Positions 43,551-51,437 of a stretch of DNA of 64,000 nucleotides are shown piece after piece. Each line of letters starts with the position of its first letter. The first letter of the stretch is position 1. The position numbers were made by a program, and so were the translations under genes. The notes under the pieces are model-generated. The model was not told the origin of the DNA. It worked only from the letters and a program-made list of their open reading frames with translations, and did not search any database. Source of the stretch: Bradyrhizobium sp. Y36 (lineage in GTDB: Bacteria > Pseudomonadota > Alphaproteobacteria > Rhizobiales > Xanthobacteraceae). The DNA lies in contig NZ_NWTI01000009.1 of NCBI RefSeq assembly GCF_002531575.1, positions 62,001-126,000 of the forward strand. Direction: 5' to 3'.

Positions 43551-43569
43551 TCCGGGCGCGCGGCCCGGA
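43551..43569. repeat. Hairpin TCCGGGC-N5-GCCCGGA
   Basis: Perfect seven-base arms with a five-base loop, ten bases beyond the 3' end of the efflux adaptor gene (minus strand). With the element at 43483 it forms a structured spacer of about 90 bases in the operon. It could attenuate or protect the transcript. There is no T-run. Confidence 0.55.
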
Positions 43570-43578
43570 GCGAGGTAA

Positions 43579-44820
43579 CTAGCGTTGCACCACATCCTGG
43601 TTGCTGTGGTTGGACGCCTGCTGCCCGCGCGCGCCCATCGCCGCGACCTCCGTCTTCAGCAGGGCTCCGGGACGCACGCGTTGCAGACCGTTCACGACGA
43701 TGCGGTCGCCGGGCTTCAGACCCGCGGTGACGATGCGCAACCCGTCCACGGCGCCGCCGAGCGTGACCGGCCGGTACACCGCGCGGCTGTCGTCGCCGAC
43801 CGCCATCACGAACTTCTTGTCCTGGTCGGTGCCGATCGCGCGCTCGTCGATCATCACGAGCGTCTGCTGCTTCGGCTGGCCCATGCGCACGCGGGCGAAC
43901 TGGCCGGGGATCAGCCGCCCGTCCTCGTTCCGGAACACCGCGCGGACACGGATGGTGCCGCTCTGGCCGTTGACCTGGTTGTCGATGAGCTGGATGTGGC
44001 CTTTCGCCGAGAGGCCGCCGGAGGTCGCCATCTCCACCGGGATCTGGTCGAGATTGCCGCGGTGGCCCGAGGCGTCCGCGATCGCGTTCAGCGCATGCAG
44101 CACGACTTCTTCGTCCGCATCGAAGGAGGCGTAGATCGGATTGACCGAGACCAGCGAGGTCAGCACCGGGGAGGCGGTGCCGGCGGCGACGAGATTGCCG
44201 ACGGTGACCTCGATCTTGCCGACGCGGCCGTCCACGGGCGCGCGCACCTCGGTATAGTCGAGATTGAGCTTGGCGGTCTGGAGCGTCGCCTCGGCGGCCT
44301 TCACGTTGGCGATCGCTTCGCGATTGGCATTCTCGCGCTGATCGAAATCGCGACGGGTCACGACGGCGTTGCCGACGAGCTGCGCGCCGCGCTCGACTTC
44401 GCTGTTGGTGAACACCACGCGCGCCTTCGCCGCTTCGAGCTGGGCCGCGGCCTTGTCGACTTCGGCCGCGTAGGGGGCAGGGTCGATCTTGAACAGGACG
44501 TCGCCGGCCTTCACCAGCGCGCCCTCGGTGAAGTTGGCAGACAAGATCGCGCCGGCGACTCGCGGGCGCAGCTCAACGCGATGGACGGCCTCGAGCCGGC
44601 CGGAGAAATCGTCCCACAGCGCGGTCTGCTTCGGTTCGATCAGCGCGACGGTGACGGGGACGGCCTGTTCAGCCGCGGCGGCGGTCGCCGTGGCCTGGGC
44701 GGCATGGAAGTAGCGGCCGGTCGCGATCGAGCCCGCGGCGGCGAGGGCGCCGACAATGGCGACGCCGCCGAGAAGGCGGCGGAAACGGCCGGCGGAAGAT
44801 GTTTCTTGGGAGGGGGGCAT
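43579..44820 (-). CDS. RND efflux periplasmic adaptor (MFP)
   Basis: 413 residues. An N-terminal membrane anchor (about 13-33, LLGGVAIVGALAAAGSIATG) is followed by the lipoyl/barrel-sandwich halves (RVELRPRVAGAILSANFTEG and NLDYTEVRAPVDGRVG), a helical hairpin between them (about 125-185) and the beta-barrel domain, as in MexE and AcrA. It links the pump to an outer-membrane channel. ATG 44820 directly follows the divergent promoter region with a TetR-type operator. First gene of the efflux operon. Confidence 0.9.
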   Translation of the reverse strand: MPPSQETSSAGRFRRLLGGVAIVGALAAAGSIATGRYFHAAQATATAAAAEQAVPVTVALIEPKQTALWDDFSGRLEAVHRVELRPRVAGAILSANFTEGALVKAGDVLFKIDPAPYAAEVDKAAAQLEAAKARVVFTNSEVERGAQLVGNAVVTRRDFDQRENANREAIANVKAAEATLQTAKLNLDYTEVRAPVDGRVGKIEVTVGNLVAAGTASPVLTSLVSVNPIYASFDADEEVVLHALNAIADASGHRGNLDQIPVEMATSGGLSAKGHIQLIDNQVNGQSGTIRVRAVFRNEDGRLIPGQFARVRMGQPKQQTLVMIDERAIGTDQDKKFVMAVGDDSRAVYRPVTLGGAVDGLRIVTAGLKPGDRIVVNGLQRVRPGALLKTEVAAMGARGQQASNHSNQDVVQR

Positions 44821-44836
44821 TTGCGCGCTCCAGATA

Positions 44837-44852
44837 TGTAGTGTTCACTACA
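44837..44852. promoter_or_regulatory. Operator palindrome TGTAGTG-TT-CACTACA
   Basis: A perfect seven-base inverted repeat 17 bases upstream of the efflux adaptor gene, in the 199-base divergent region with the tetR gene at 45020. The symmetry and place fit binding of that TetR as repressor of the pump. Confidence 0.7.
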
Positions 44853-45019
44853 AATGTGGAGCTGGATACCGCAGCGCAAGATACTTATGTATCAATCGCT
44901 AAGAAAAATGTACGTCGATACCGCGACAATTGGAAGACACAAGAAAAAGAAAGTTAGAACAAATAGATAGGGACCGGCGTTAGGCTGACACCGCCGGCCG
45001 CTTCCGAGGAGACAGGCAC

Positions 45020-45634
45020 ATGCGCATGGGACGCCCCCGCGAGTTCGACGCCGAAACGGCGTTGGACCAGGCGATGGAAGTGTTTTGGCGCCATGGCTAT
45101 GAGGGCGCCACCATCGCCCAGCTGACCGAGGCCATGGGCATCAATCCCCCCAGCCTCTATGCCTGCTTCGGCAACAAGGAAGGCCTGCTGAAGGCCGCGC
45201 TCGACCGTTACACCAAATTGCGCGGCGCCTGGATGGACGAGGTGGTCGCGGCCCGCACCGCGCGCGACGTCGCCGAGCGGATGCTGATGGGCATCGCCGA
45301 CAAGCAGACCGATCCCGCCAATCCGCCCGGCTGCCTGCTCGTGCAGGGCGGCATCGCCTGCGGCACCGGTTCCGAGAACGTCCCCTTCGAGCTCGCCGCC
45401 CGCCGCGCCCAGAACGAGGACCAGCTTCGCGACCGTTTTGTTCGCGCCAAGGCGGAAGGTGATCTCAAGTCGACGTCAGATCCCGCCGCGCTCGCGCGCT
45501 ACGTCTCGGCGGTCGCGGTCGGCATGGGGGTGATGGCATCCTCGGGCGCGGACCGCGAAGCGTTGCGGCAGGTGGCTGATGTCGCGGTGCAGGCGGTCGA
45601 GGCGCAGTCGACTGAGGTCCCTGCTGCCTCGTGA
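45020..45634 (+). CDS. TetR/AcrR-family regulator of the RND efflux operon
   Basis: 204 residues. Helix-turn-helix at about 10-57: TALDQAMEVFWRHGYEGAT, IAQLTEAMGINPPSLYACFG, with NKEGLLKAALDRY. The C-terminal domain has the PPGCLLVQGGIA pattern of the AcrR/NemR-like subgroup that senses toxic compounds. GAGGAGACAGGCAC precedes ATG 45020. It is divergent from the efflux adaptor. Its last codons (VAVQAVEAQSTEVPAAS) have an imperfect copy 1.3 kb downstream at 46829-46897, which suggests that the 3' end was duplicated or replaced when the region in between arrived. Confidence 0.88.
   Translation: MRMGRPREFDAETALDQAMEVFWRHGYEGATIAQLTEAMGINPPSLYACFGNKEGLLKAALDRYTKLRGAWMDEVVAARTARDVAERMLMGIADKQTDPANPPGCLLVQGGIACGTGSENVPFELAARRAQNEDQLRDRFVRAKAEGDLKSTSDPAALARYVSAVAVGMGVMASSGADREALRQVADVAVQAVEAQSTEVPAAS
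45599..45615 (+). repeat. Direct repeat, left copy (GAGGCGCAGTCGACTGA)
   Basis: 17 bases at the 3' end of the tetR gene, identical to 46871-46887. Including mismatches the match extends about 18 bases further upstream. The two copies flank an A+T-richer segment with one gene. Confidence 0.75.
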
Positions 45635-45915
45635 TGGCTCACGATTTTCTTCGCGGCTTAGCTGATAATGCCGCCACCTCGCGCAAGTGAGCTGAGCGTA
45701 GGCGCGCCTTTGAGCATATCCTTCATAGGACACCGATCTTCCACCATGGTCACTCGAACGGGCCACGATTGGAAGGCGGGCTCTACAGCGTGCATCTAGG
45801 AACGGGTCAGGTAACCTAAAGTAGAATTAGTTTGCCGCGTCATTCCGAGTAGATTCGGTGCCGGTCCTTTCCTATTCAAGTCATTTTCCGAACCATTTAT
45901 TTGGGTGAGAATCCT

Positions 45916-46791
45916 ATGAGCAATGGAGCCGATTCCCAGTTCGATATTGAACGAGAGAAGCTTAGCGTAGAGCGCTACAAGTCCAAGCTGGACTTTTGGA
46001 AATTTGTGCTTGGCAGTGTGTGTGCGGCTATTGCAATCGCAGCAATTCCACCCTCATTCCAGCTTGCCACAGCGTTTCTTGAGAGTGTGAGAAGCGATAA
46101 GGATCGACAAGTTAAGCAACAGGAATTTCGGGACGGCTATATCAAAGACTTCCTTAACAACGCGCTGAATCAGGATATCGAACTTCGGATCCGCTTCGCA
46201 CAATATTTTGCTTTTGTCTCCGCCGACACCTTTCGTAAGGGGTGGAATGACTATCGCAGCGAGTTGCAGAAACAACGGGACGATATCCGCAAGGATATCG
46301 ACCAAATGGAAGGCGATTGGCTGAAGGCCGTTCGAGCCAAGGAGCCTGATGATCTGCGAATAGAGCATCTCGAGCGCCGCTTAAAATGGGCTTATGCTGA
46401 GGTAGGATACGTCGAGAAGGATCGAAGTGCCTCGATCAATCCGCGCGCCAAGGTACAAGTGCCGGAATTGCCATCCGACAAGAACATTCAAGCCGCCAAT
46501 TATCGCGTATTTGTTCAATTTGCCGGTGTCATCACTCGTGACGAGATGCGAGTCATGATGCGTAAATTGGGCGATGTTGGTTGGAATGTTCAGGGCGCTG
46601 AACTCGGTGGCGAACGTACCCCGGCTGCCGCAGGGCTACAAGAAGTGCGCTTTTCGGACGCGGTTGATGAAGCGGCGGCAAGAGTACTCGCGCAAGCCGT
46701 ACAAGCTTCCAGCATAGTCTCCCGACCGGTTGTTGCGAAACTCAGCTCGGGAGTGCCAAAGGGCGCTCTTGAGGTTTGGATTAGCAGATAG
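45916..46791 (+). CDS. Membrane-anchored hypothetical protein in an A+T-richer insert
   Basis: About 291 residues. After a charged N terminus a membrane helix (about 27-52, FVLGSVCAAIAIAAIPPSF) anchors the protein; a charged helical region likely to form a coiled coil (YRSELQKQRDDIRKDIDQM) follows; the C-terminal part (ANYRVFVQFAGVITRDEMR to GALEVWISR) resembles SPOR/LytR_C-like alpha-beta domains in outline. No family is recognised. Its DNA is visibly richer in A and T than the neighbours and codon use differs, which suggests transfer. ATG 45916 is preferred to an upstream TTG. It sits between two copies of the tetR 3' end. Confidence 0.65.
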   Translation: MSNGADSQFDIEREKLSVERYKSKLDFWKFVLGSVCAAIAIAAIPPSFQLATAFLESVRSDKDRQVKQQEFRDGYIKDFLNNALNQDIELRIRFAQYFAFVSADTFRKGWNDYRSELQKQRDDIRKDIDQMEGDWLKAVRAKEPDDLRIEHLERRLKWAYAEVGYVEKDRSASINPRAKVQVPELPSDKNIQAANYRVFVQFAGVITRDEMRVMMRKLGDVGWNVQGAELGGERTPAAAGLQEVRFSDAVDEAAARVLAQAVQASSIVSRPVVAKLSSGVPKGALEVWISR

Positions 46792-46828
46792 TTGGTCGGA
46801 ATAATCCTGCCGCAGGGCAGGGCCTGGA

Positions 46829-46897
46829 AAGGCGCTGTCCTTGGTGGCAAGTGTGGCCGTGCCGGTGGTTGAGGCGCAGTCGACTGAAAGAACGTGA
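46829..46897 (+). pseudogene. Remnant of a tetR 3' end
   Basis: Reading in one frame to a TGA at 46895 gives ALSLVASVAVPVVEAQSTERT, which lines up without gaps with the C terminus of the TetR at 45020 (ALRQVADVAVQAVEAQSTE). The frame is stopped upstream at 46802, so this is only a tail. It is either the displaced original end of the gene or the relic of a decayed second copy. Confidence 0.7.
46871..46887 (+). repeat. Direct repeat, right copy (GAGGCGCAGTCGACTGA)
   Basis: Second copy of the 17-base repeat at 45599-45615, inside the tetR remnant. It marks the right border of the A+T-richer segment. Confidence 0.75.
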
Positions 46898-46930
46898 CGA
46901 CTATTAGCGTCGTCCCCTCTCATGTTGCGG

Positions 46931-48421
46931 TTATTTGGCAGGCAGCGACGGCGGCGCGACGAAGCCGCCGAACTCGCGTTCGATCAGCTCGGCGAGCGCG
47001 ATCGTCGTGCGGTCCTCCAGATATGGTCCGATGATCTGGACGCCGATCGGAAGGCCGGTGGGCGTGCGCTCGATCGGAACGGCGGTCGCCGGCAGTCCGC
47101 AGGTCGAGGCGGGGTCGGCCCAGATGAAGCACGCATCGGAGTAATTGTAGAGCTTGCCGTCGATGTCGAGCTGCCGCGCCTCGAACGGCTCGGAATGGTC
47201 GTGCGGAAAGGCCGGCACGGTGGCGACGGGATAGATCACCACGTCGAACTCGCGGAAGAACTGCTGCCAGCGTTGCTGCAGCTGCAGCCGGGCCGCGTCG
47301 GCTGCGAGCCATTCACGATGGAGCATGCCCCAGCCGCGGGCACGTTCGGCCTGCAGGCTGCGGTCGTCGGGTGAGAGTGCCGCGGCAAGGCCTTGCGCTT
47401 CGGCGAGCGCGGCGGGTGTCAGGCGCGGGCTTCGCGCGCCGTTGAGCAGCCTCATGTAGAGCCGCGCGGAGTCCGCAAGATCAGGCAGCGAGGCGCTGGC
47501 ACGCGCGACATGAGCGCCCGATCTGCCTAGCCGGTCGGCCAATCGTCCGATGGCAGAACGTACGGCGTCACCTGTCGGCATCAGCGGATGCGTATCGATC
47601 ACGAGGATCCTGAAATCCCTGAGATCGGCATGGCGAGGGGCGGGCAGTGCGAGCCGATAGCCGACCCCATCGCGCAGCTCGTCGGGGCCGGCGATGACGT
47701 CGAGCGACAGGGCAAGATCCGAGGCCGTGCGCGCCATCGGCCCAAGGACGGCGAGATCGCCCTGGCCGGGAACAGGCGGCGCCGGCGGCAGGTTGTATCC
47801 CCGCAGCGGCACCAGGCCAAGGCTCGGCTTGTGCCCGAACACGCCGCAGAAATGCGACGGGACCCGGATCGAGCCGCCGATATCCGAGCCGATCGAGAGC
47901 GGGCCGAAGCCTGCGGCGAGCGCCGCGCCCGATCCGCCCGAGGAGCCGCCGGGCGACCGGTCGAGATCCCATGGATTCCTGGTCGTGCCATAGATCTCGT
48001 TGTAGCTCTGGAAATCCCTGAGGCCGATCGGGATGTTGGTCTTGCCGATGATGATGGCGCCCGCCGCCTTCAGCCGCGACACGACGAGAGCGTCCTCGGG
48101 TGGCTGAAAATCCCTGAAATGCGGAAAGCCCCAGGTCGTCGGCAGGCCCGCGACGTTGAACGGCTCTTTCATGGTGACGGGGATGCCGAGCAACGGCCGC
48201 CGTTCGCCGCGGCCAAGCGCGGCATCGGCAGCGCGCGCGGCGTCTCTGGCGCGATCGAAATCGCGAACGATGATGGCGTTGATCTTGCCATCCAGCGCCT
48301 CGATGCGCGCGATGGTGTGTTCGAGCAACTCCGACGCCGACATCTTGCGAGCGTGCAGGGCGCCGAGAAGGGCGCTGATCGGGCCGTAGTCCAAGTCAGC
48401 AGCGTCCGCGGCTCTTTGCAT
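46931..48421 (-). CDS. Amidase (amidase-signature family)
   Basis: 496 residues. The Ser-cisSer-Lys triad is visible: Lys85 in PVTMKEPF, the cis-Ser in PGGSSGGSGAALAAGFG (about 158-173) and the nucleophile Ser184 in GSDIGGSIR. The enzyme hydrolyses a carboxylic amide; length and the FIWADPASTCGLPATAVP block are typical of acylamidase/6-aminohexanoate-type members. No leader, so cytosolic. GGAGG lies four bases before ATG 48421. It is divergent from the MFS gene across a 374-base gap. Confidence 0.88.
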   Translation of the reverse strand: MQRAADAADLDYGPISALLGALHARKMSASELLEHTIARIEALDGKINAIIVRDFDRARDAARAADAALGRGERRPLLGIPVTMKEPFNVAGLPTTWGFPHFRDFQPPEDALVVSRLKAAGAIIIGKTNIPIGLRDFQSYNEIYGTTRNPWDLDRSPGGSSGGSGAALAAGFGPLSIGSDIGGSIRVPSHFCGVFGHKPSLGLVPLRGYNLPPAPPVPGQGDLAVLGPMARTASDLALSLDVIAGPDELRDGVGYRLALPAPRHADLRDFRILVIDTHPLMPTGDAVRSAIGRLADRLGRSGAHVARASASLPDLADSARLYMRLLNGARSPRLTPAALAEAQGLAAALSPDDRSLQAERARGWGMLHREWLAADAARLQLQQRWQQFFREFDVVIYPVATVPAFPHDHSEPFEARQLDIDGKLYNYSDACFIWADPASTCGLPATAVPIERTPTGLPIGVQIIGPYLEDRTTIALAELIEREFGGFVAPPSLPAK

Positions 48422-48795
48422 GGGACCTCCATCTCGCGATCCGAAACAGTCGTGCCTTCCGGTCGGTTAATGGATCCGGACGAAGGCAACTCGATATGGC
48501 GATCGTGCAATCGTGCCGCTGTTTTGCCCGACGTGTCAAACGCGGCATCAGGCTCGGCCGCACGCAGGAAAATTCTTCAATGATTTGTACTTTGCATGGG
48601 GTTGTTTTCGCATTTCTTGTTTGAGAGGTGGCAGCCTGAGCATCAGCGGCCGGAAACGGATCGATACGCTCGCCCCTAAGAGTTTCTACACACAGTTCTG
48701 GCACCCTCCGCCCGTCAATCCGCAACCCGCATCGGCGCCTCTCATTGCGCGCACGAAAAGACGAGGCCCGCGGAAATCGAGGGGGCGTAAAAGCC
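48422..48795. other. Divergent intergenic region (amidase / MFS)
   Basis: About 370 bases with no convincing gene; an open frame through it on the plus strand has no family features. It holds the promoters of both neighbours and the repeat-like segment at 48525-48615. Confidence 0.4.
48525..48615. repeat. Possible dispersed Bradyrhizobium intergenic repeat
   Basis: TGCCCGACGTGTCAAA at the left and TTTGCATGGGGTTGTTTTCG at the right resemble, from memory, a degenerate repeat found in many Bradyrhizobium intergenic regions. The segment is richer in T than its surroundings. Only one copy is in this window, so it cannot be shown here. Confidence 0.3.
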
Positions 48796-50013
48796 ATGAC
48801 TGCACTTGCTTCGGACGCCGGTCGCGCGAGGGGTGGGATCGTGACGATCCTGTTGTGCGTCGTGCCGTTCAGTCAGATTCCGCTCGATGCCTATACGCCC
48901 GGCCTGCCGCAGATGGTGGTGGATCTCGCAACCGATTCCGCCTCGATGCAGAACACCGTCACCGCCTACATGCTCGGCATGAGTCTGGCGCTGGTGCCCG
49001 TCGGCATCGCCTCCGACACGCTCGGCCGCCGCAACGTCCTGCTCGCAGGCCTGTCCATGCTGATCGCAATGAGCATCGCCTGTGCGCTCGCCACCAGCGC
49101 CTCGCTGCTGCTCGGCTTGCGCTTCCTGCAAGGCATTGGCGGCTGCACCTGCCTCGTCGTCGCCTATGCTGTTGCGGCCGACTGCTTTCGCGGTCGTGAG
49201 CTCACGGCGATCTCCGGCCTGCTTGGCGCCGCCTGGGGCCTCGCGCCTGTGCTTGCGCCAGCGGCCGGCGGCTTCATCGTCGAGCTGACGTCCTGGCGCG
49301 GTGTCTTCGTCATCATTGCCATCGCTGCGGCCATCGTTGCCGCGATCGTCGTATGTCTCCTGCCCGAGACGCTGCCCGCTAATCGGCGCGCACCGTTCAA
49401 TCCGCGCCGCACGGCCGGCATCCTGCGCGAGGCGCTGGTCCGCCCGGGCTTCCTCGCTTTCGTGCTGGTGTTCGCCGCCGCGGCGAGCGCGCAGCTTGCC
49501 TTCGGCGTCGTCGCGCCGTTCTTCTATCAGACTGGCCTCGACTACTCCGCGGCGGTCTACGGCCTGGTCGCGCTGGGCCTTGGCGGCGTCAATCTCGCCG
49601 GCGAGCTCGGCTGCGCGCACTTCGCGCGCCTCGTGCCGGCCCGCATGCTCGGCTTCGGCGCCTTCGCGCTGTTTCTCGCAGGCTCAGCGGTTCTGACCGC
49701 AACCGGCCTGATCTTCGGTCTCGATGTCGCGTCGATCACGATCGGCGGCGCGCTGGTGCTCGGCGGCTGCGGCGTGCTGTGCCCGATGATGTACGGCATG
49801 GCGCTCGGCCTGTTCGAGCGCGACCACGGCCTGATCGGCGGTCTCATCAGCGCGCTCTGCTATCTCGCGGTCAGCGGTGCCATGGCGATCGCGGCGGTGC
49901 TGCCTGAGGCCACGCAGGCGCCGATCGGATGGCTTTATCTCGGCCTCTGCGCCATTGCGGGCGTGCTGCTCGCGATCTCATTGCCTTCGGCGCGGCACGC
50001 CGCACAGACTTAA
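48796..50013 (+). CDS. MFS exporter, Bcr/CflA type
   Basis: 405 residues with 12 membrane helices. VPFSQIPLDAYTPGLPQM is the family's first-helix pattern, GIASDTLGRRNVLLAG is the loop 2-3 motif of the major facilitator superfamily, and GAAWGLAPVLAPAAGGFI is the antiporter motif C region. Bcr/CflA proteins export drugs or metabolites with proton exchange. ATG 48796 is chosen because the fold begins there. It is 15 bases before the guanine deaminase gene, so it may export or, less likely, import purine-related compounds (inference). Confidence 0.87.
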   Translation: MTALASDAGRARGGIVTILLCVVPFSQIPLDAYTPGLPQMVVDLATDSASMQNTVTAYMLGMSLALVPVGIASDTLGRRNVLLAGLSMLIAMSIACALATSASLLLGLRFLQGIGGCTCLVVAYAVAADCFRGRELTAISGLLGAAWGLAPVLAPAAGGFIVELTSWRGVFVIIAIAAAIVAAIVVCLLPETLPANRRAPFNPRRTAGILREALVRPGFLAFVLVFAAAASAQLAFGVVAPFFYQTGLDYSAAVYGLVALGLGGVNLAGELGCAHFARLVPARMLGFGAFALFLAGSAVLTATGLIFGLDVASITIGGALVLGGCGVLCPMMYGMALGLFERDHGLIGGLISALCYLAVSGAMAIAAVLPEATQAPIGWLYLGLCAIAGVLLAISLPSARHAAQT

Positions 50014-50028
50014 GGAAGGAACCAATTC

Positions 50029-51426
50029 ATGACCACCGTCGGTATTCGCGGCACGTTCTTCGATTTCGTCGACGATCCCTGGAAGCACGTCGGCAACGAA
50101 CAGGCCGCTGCACGCTTCCATCAGGATGGTCTCATGATCGTCACCGACGGCGTGATCAAGGCGTTCGGTCCGTATGAGAAGATCGCCGCTGCGCATCCCG
50201 GCGTGGCGATCACTGATATCAAGGACCGCATCATCGTCCCGGGCTTCATCGACGGTCATATCCACCTGCCGCAGACCCGCGTGTTGGGTGCCTATGGCGA
50301 GCAGCTCCTGCCGTGGCTTCAGAAGTGGGTCTATCCGGAAGAGCTCAAATACCGCGATCGCAACTACGCGCGCGAGGGCGTGAAGCGCTTTCTCGATGCG
50401 CTGCTGGCGTCCGGCACCACCACCTGCCAGGCCTTCACCAGCTCCTCGCCGGTTTCGACCGAGGAGCTGTTCGAGGAAGCTGCACGCCGCAACATGCGCG
50501 TCATCGCAGGCCTCACCGGCATCGATCGCAACGCGCCGGCCGATTTCATCGATACGCCCGAGAATTTCTACCGCGACAGCAAGCGGTTGATCGCGCAATA
50601 CCACAACAAGGGGCGCAACCTCTACGCCATCACGCCGCGCTTTGCCTTCGGTGCCTCGCCGGAGCTCTTGAAGGCGTGTCAGCGCCTCAAGCACGAGCAT
50701 CCGGACTGCTGGGTCAACACCCACATCTCCGAGAACCCCGCCGAATGCAGCGGCGTGCTGGTCGAGCATCCGGACTGCCAGGATTATCTCGGCGTCTACG
50801 AGAAGTTCGACCTGGTGGGGCCGAAATTCTCCGGGGGCCATGGCGTCTATCTTTCGAACAGCGAGTTCCGCCGCATGTCGAAGAAGGGCGCCGCGGTGGT
50901 GTTCTGTCCGTGCTCGAACCTGTTCCTCGGCAGCGGCCTGTTCCGTCTCGGCCGCGCCACCGATCCCGAGCATCGCGTCAAGATGTCGTTCGGCACCGAC
51001 GTCGGCGGCGGCAACCGCTTCTCGATGATCTCCGTGCTCGACGACGCCTACAAGGTCGGCATGTGCAACAACACGCTGCTCGACGGCAGCATCGATCCCA
51101 CCCGCAAGGATCTCGCCGAAGCCGAGCGCAACAAGCTCTCGCCCTATCGCGGCTTCTGGTCGATCACGCTCGGCGGTGCCGAAGGCCTCTACATCGACGA
51201 CAAGCTCGGCAATTTCGAACCCGGAAAGGAGGCCGATTTCGTCGCGCTCGATCCGAACGGCGGGCAGATCGCGCAGGCGTGGCACCAGTCGCTGATCGCC
51301 GACGGCGGCGGTCCGCGCACGATGGATGAGGCCGCGAGCATGCTGTTCGCCGTCATGATGGTCGGCGACGACCGCTGCGTCGACGAGACCTGGGTGATGG
51401 GCAAGCGTCTCTACAAGAAGAGCTGA
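50029..51426 (+). CDS. guaD: Guanine deaminase
   Basis: 465 residues of the amidohydrolase superfamily. Zinc ligands are in VPGFIDGHIHLPQ (His77, His79), NTHISENPAE and FSGGHGVYLS, and the catalytic Asp in SFGTDVGGGNRFSM (about 325-338). The long N-terminal GTFFDFVDDPW block and the MISVLDDAYKV segment are typical of GuaD, which converts guanine to xanthine. AAGGAAGGAACC precedes the start. It lies in a probable operon after the MFS gene and before a membrane protein gene 11 bases downstream. Confidence 0.9.
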   Translation: MTTVGIRGTFFDFVDDPWKHVGNEQAAARFHQDGLMIVTDGVIKAFGPYEKIAAAHPGVAITDIKDRIIVPGFIDGHIHLPQTRVLGAYGEQLLPWLQKWVYPEELKYRDRNYAREGVKRFLDALLASGTTTCQAFTSSSPVSTEELFEEAARRNMRVIAGLTGIDRNAPADFIDTPENFYRDSKRLIAQYHNKGRNLYAITPRFAFGASPELLKACQRLKHEHPDCWVNTHISENPAECSGVLVEHPDCQDYLGVYEKFDLVGPKFSGGHGVYLSNSEFRRMSKKGAAVVFCPCSNLFLGSGLFRLGRATDPEHRVKMSFGTDVGGGNRFSMISVLDDAYKVGMCNNTLLDGSIDPTRKDLAEAERNKLSPYRGFWSITLGGAEGLYIDDKLGNFEPGKEADFVALDPNGGQIAQAWHQSLIADGGGPRTMDEAASMLFAVMMVGDDRCVDETWVMGKRLYKKS

Positions 51427-51437
51427 GACAGCAGCTC

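Noticed and set aside
43585-44841. Plus-strand frame of 418 codons
   Set aside because: Antisense of the efflux adaptor; same composition artefact.
48513-48795. Possible small gene in the amidase/MFS gap
   Set aside because: No good ribosome site, no family features, and the frame continues out of frame into the MFS gene.
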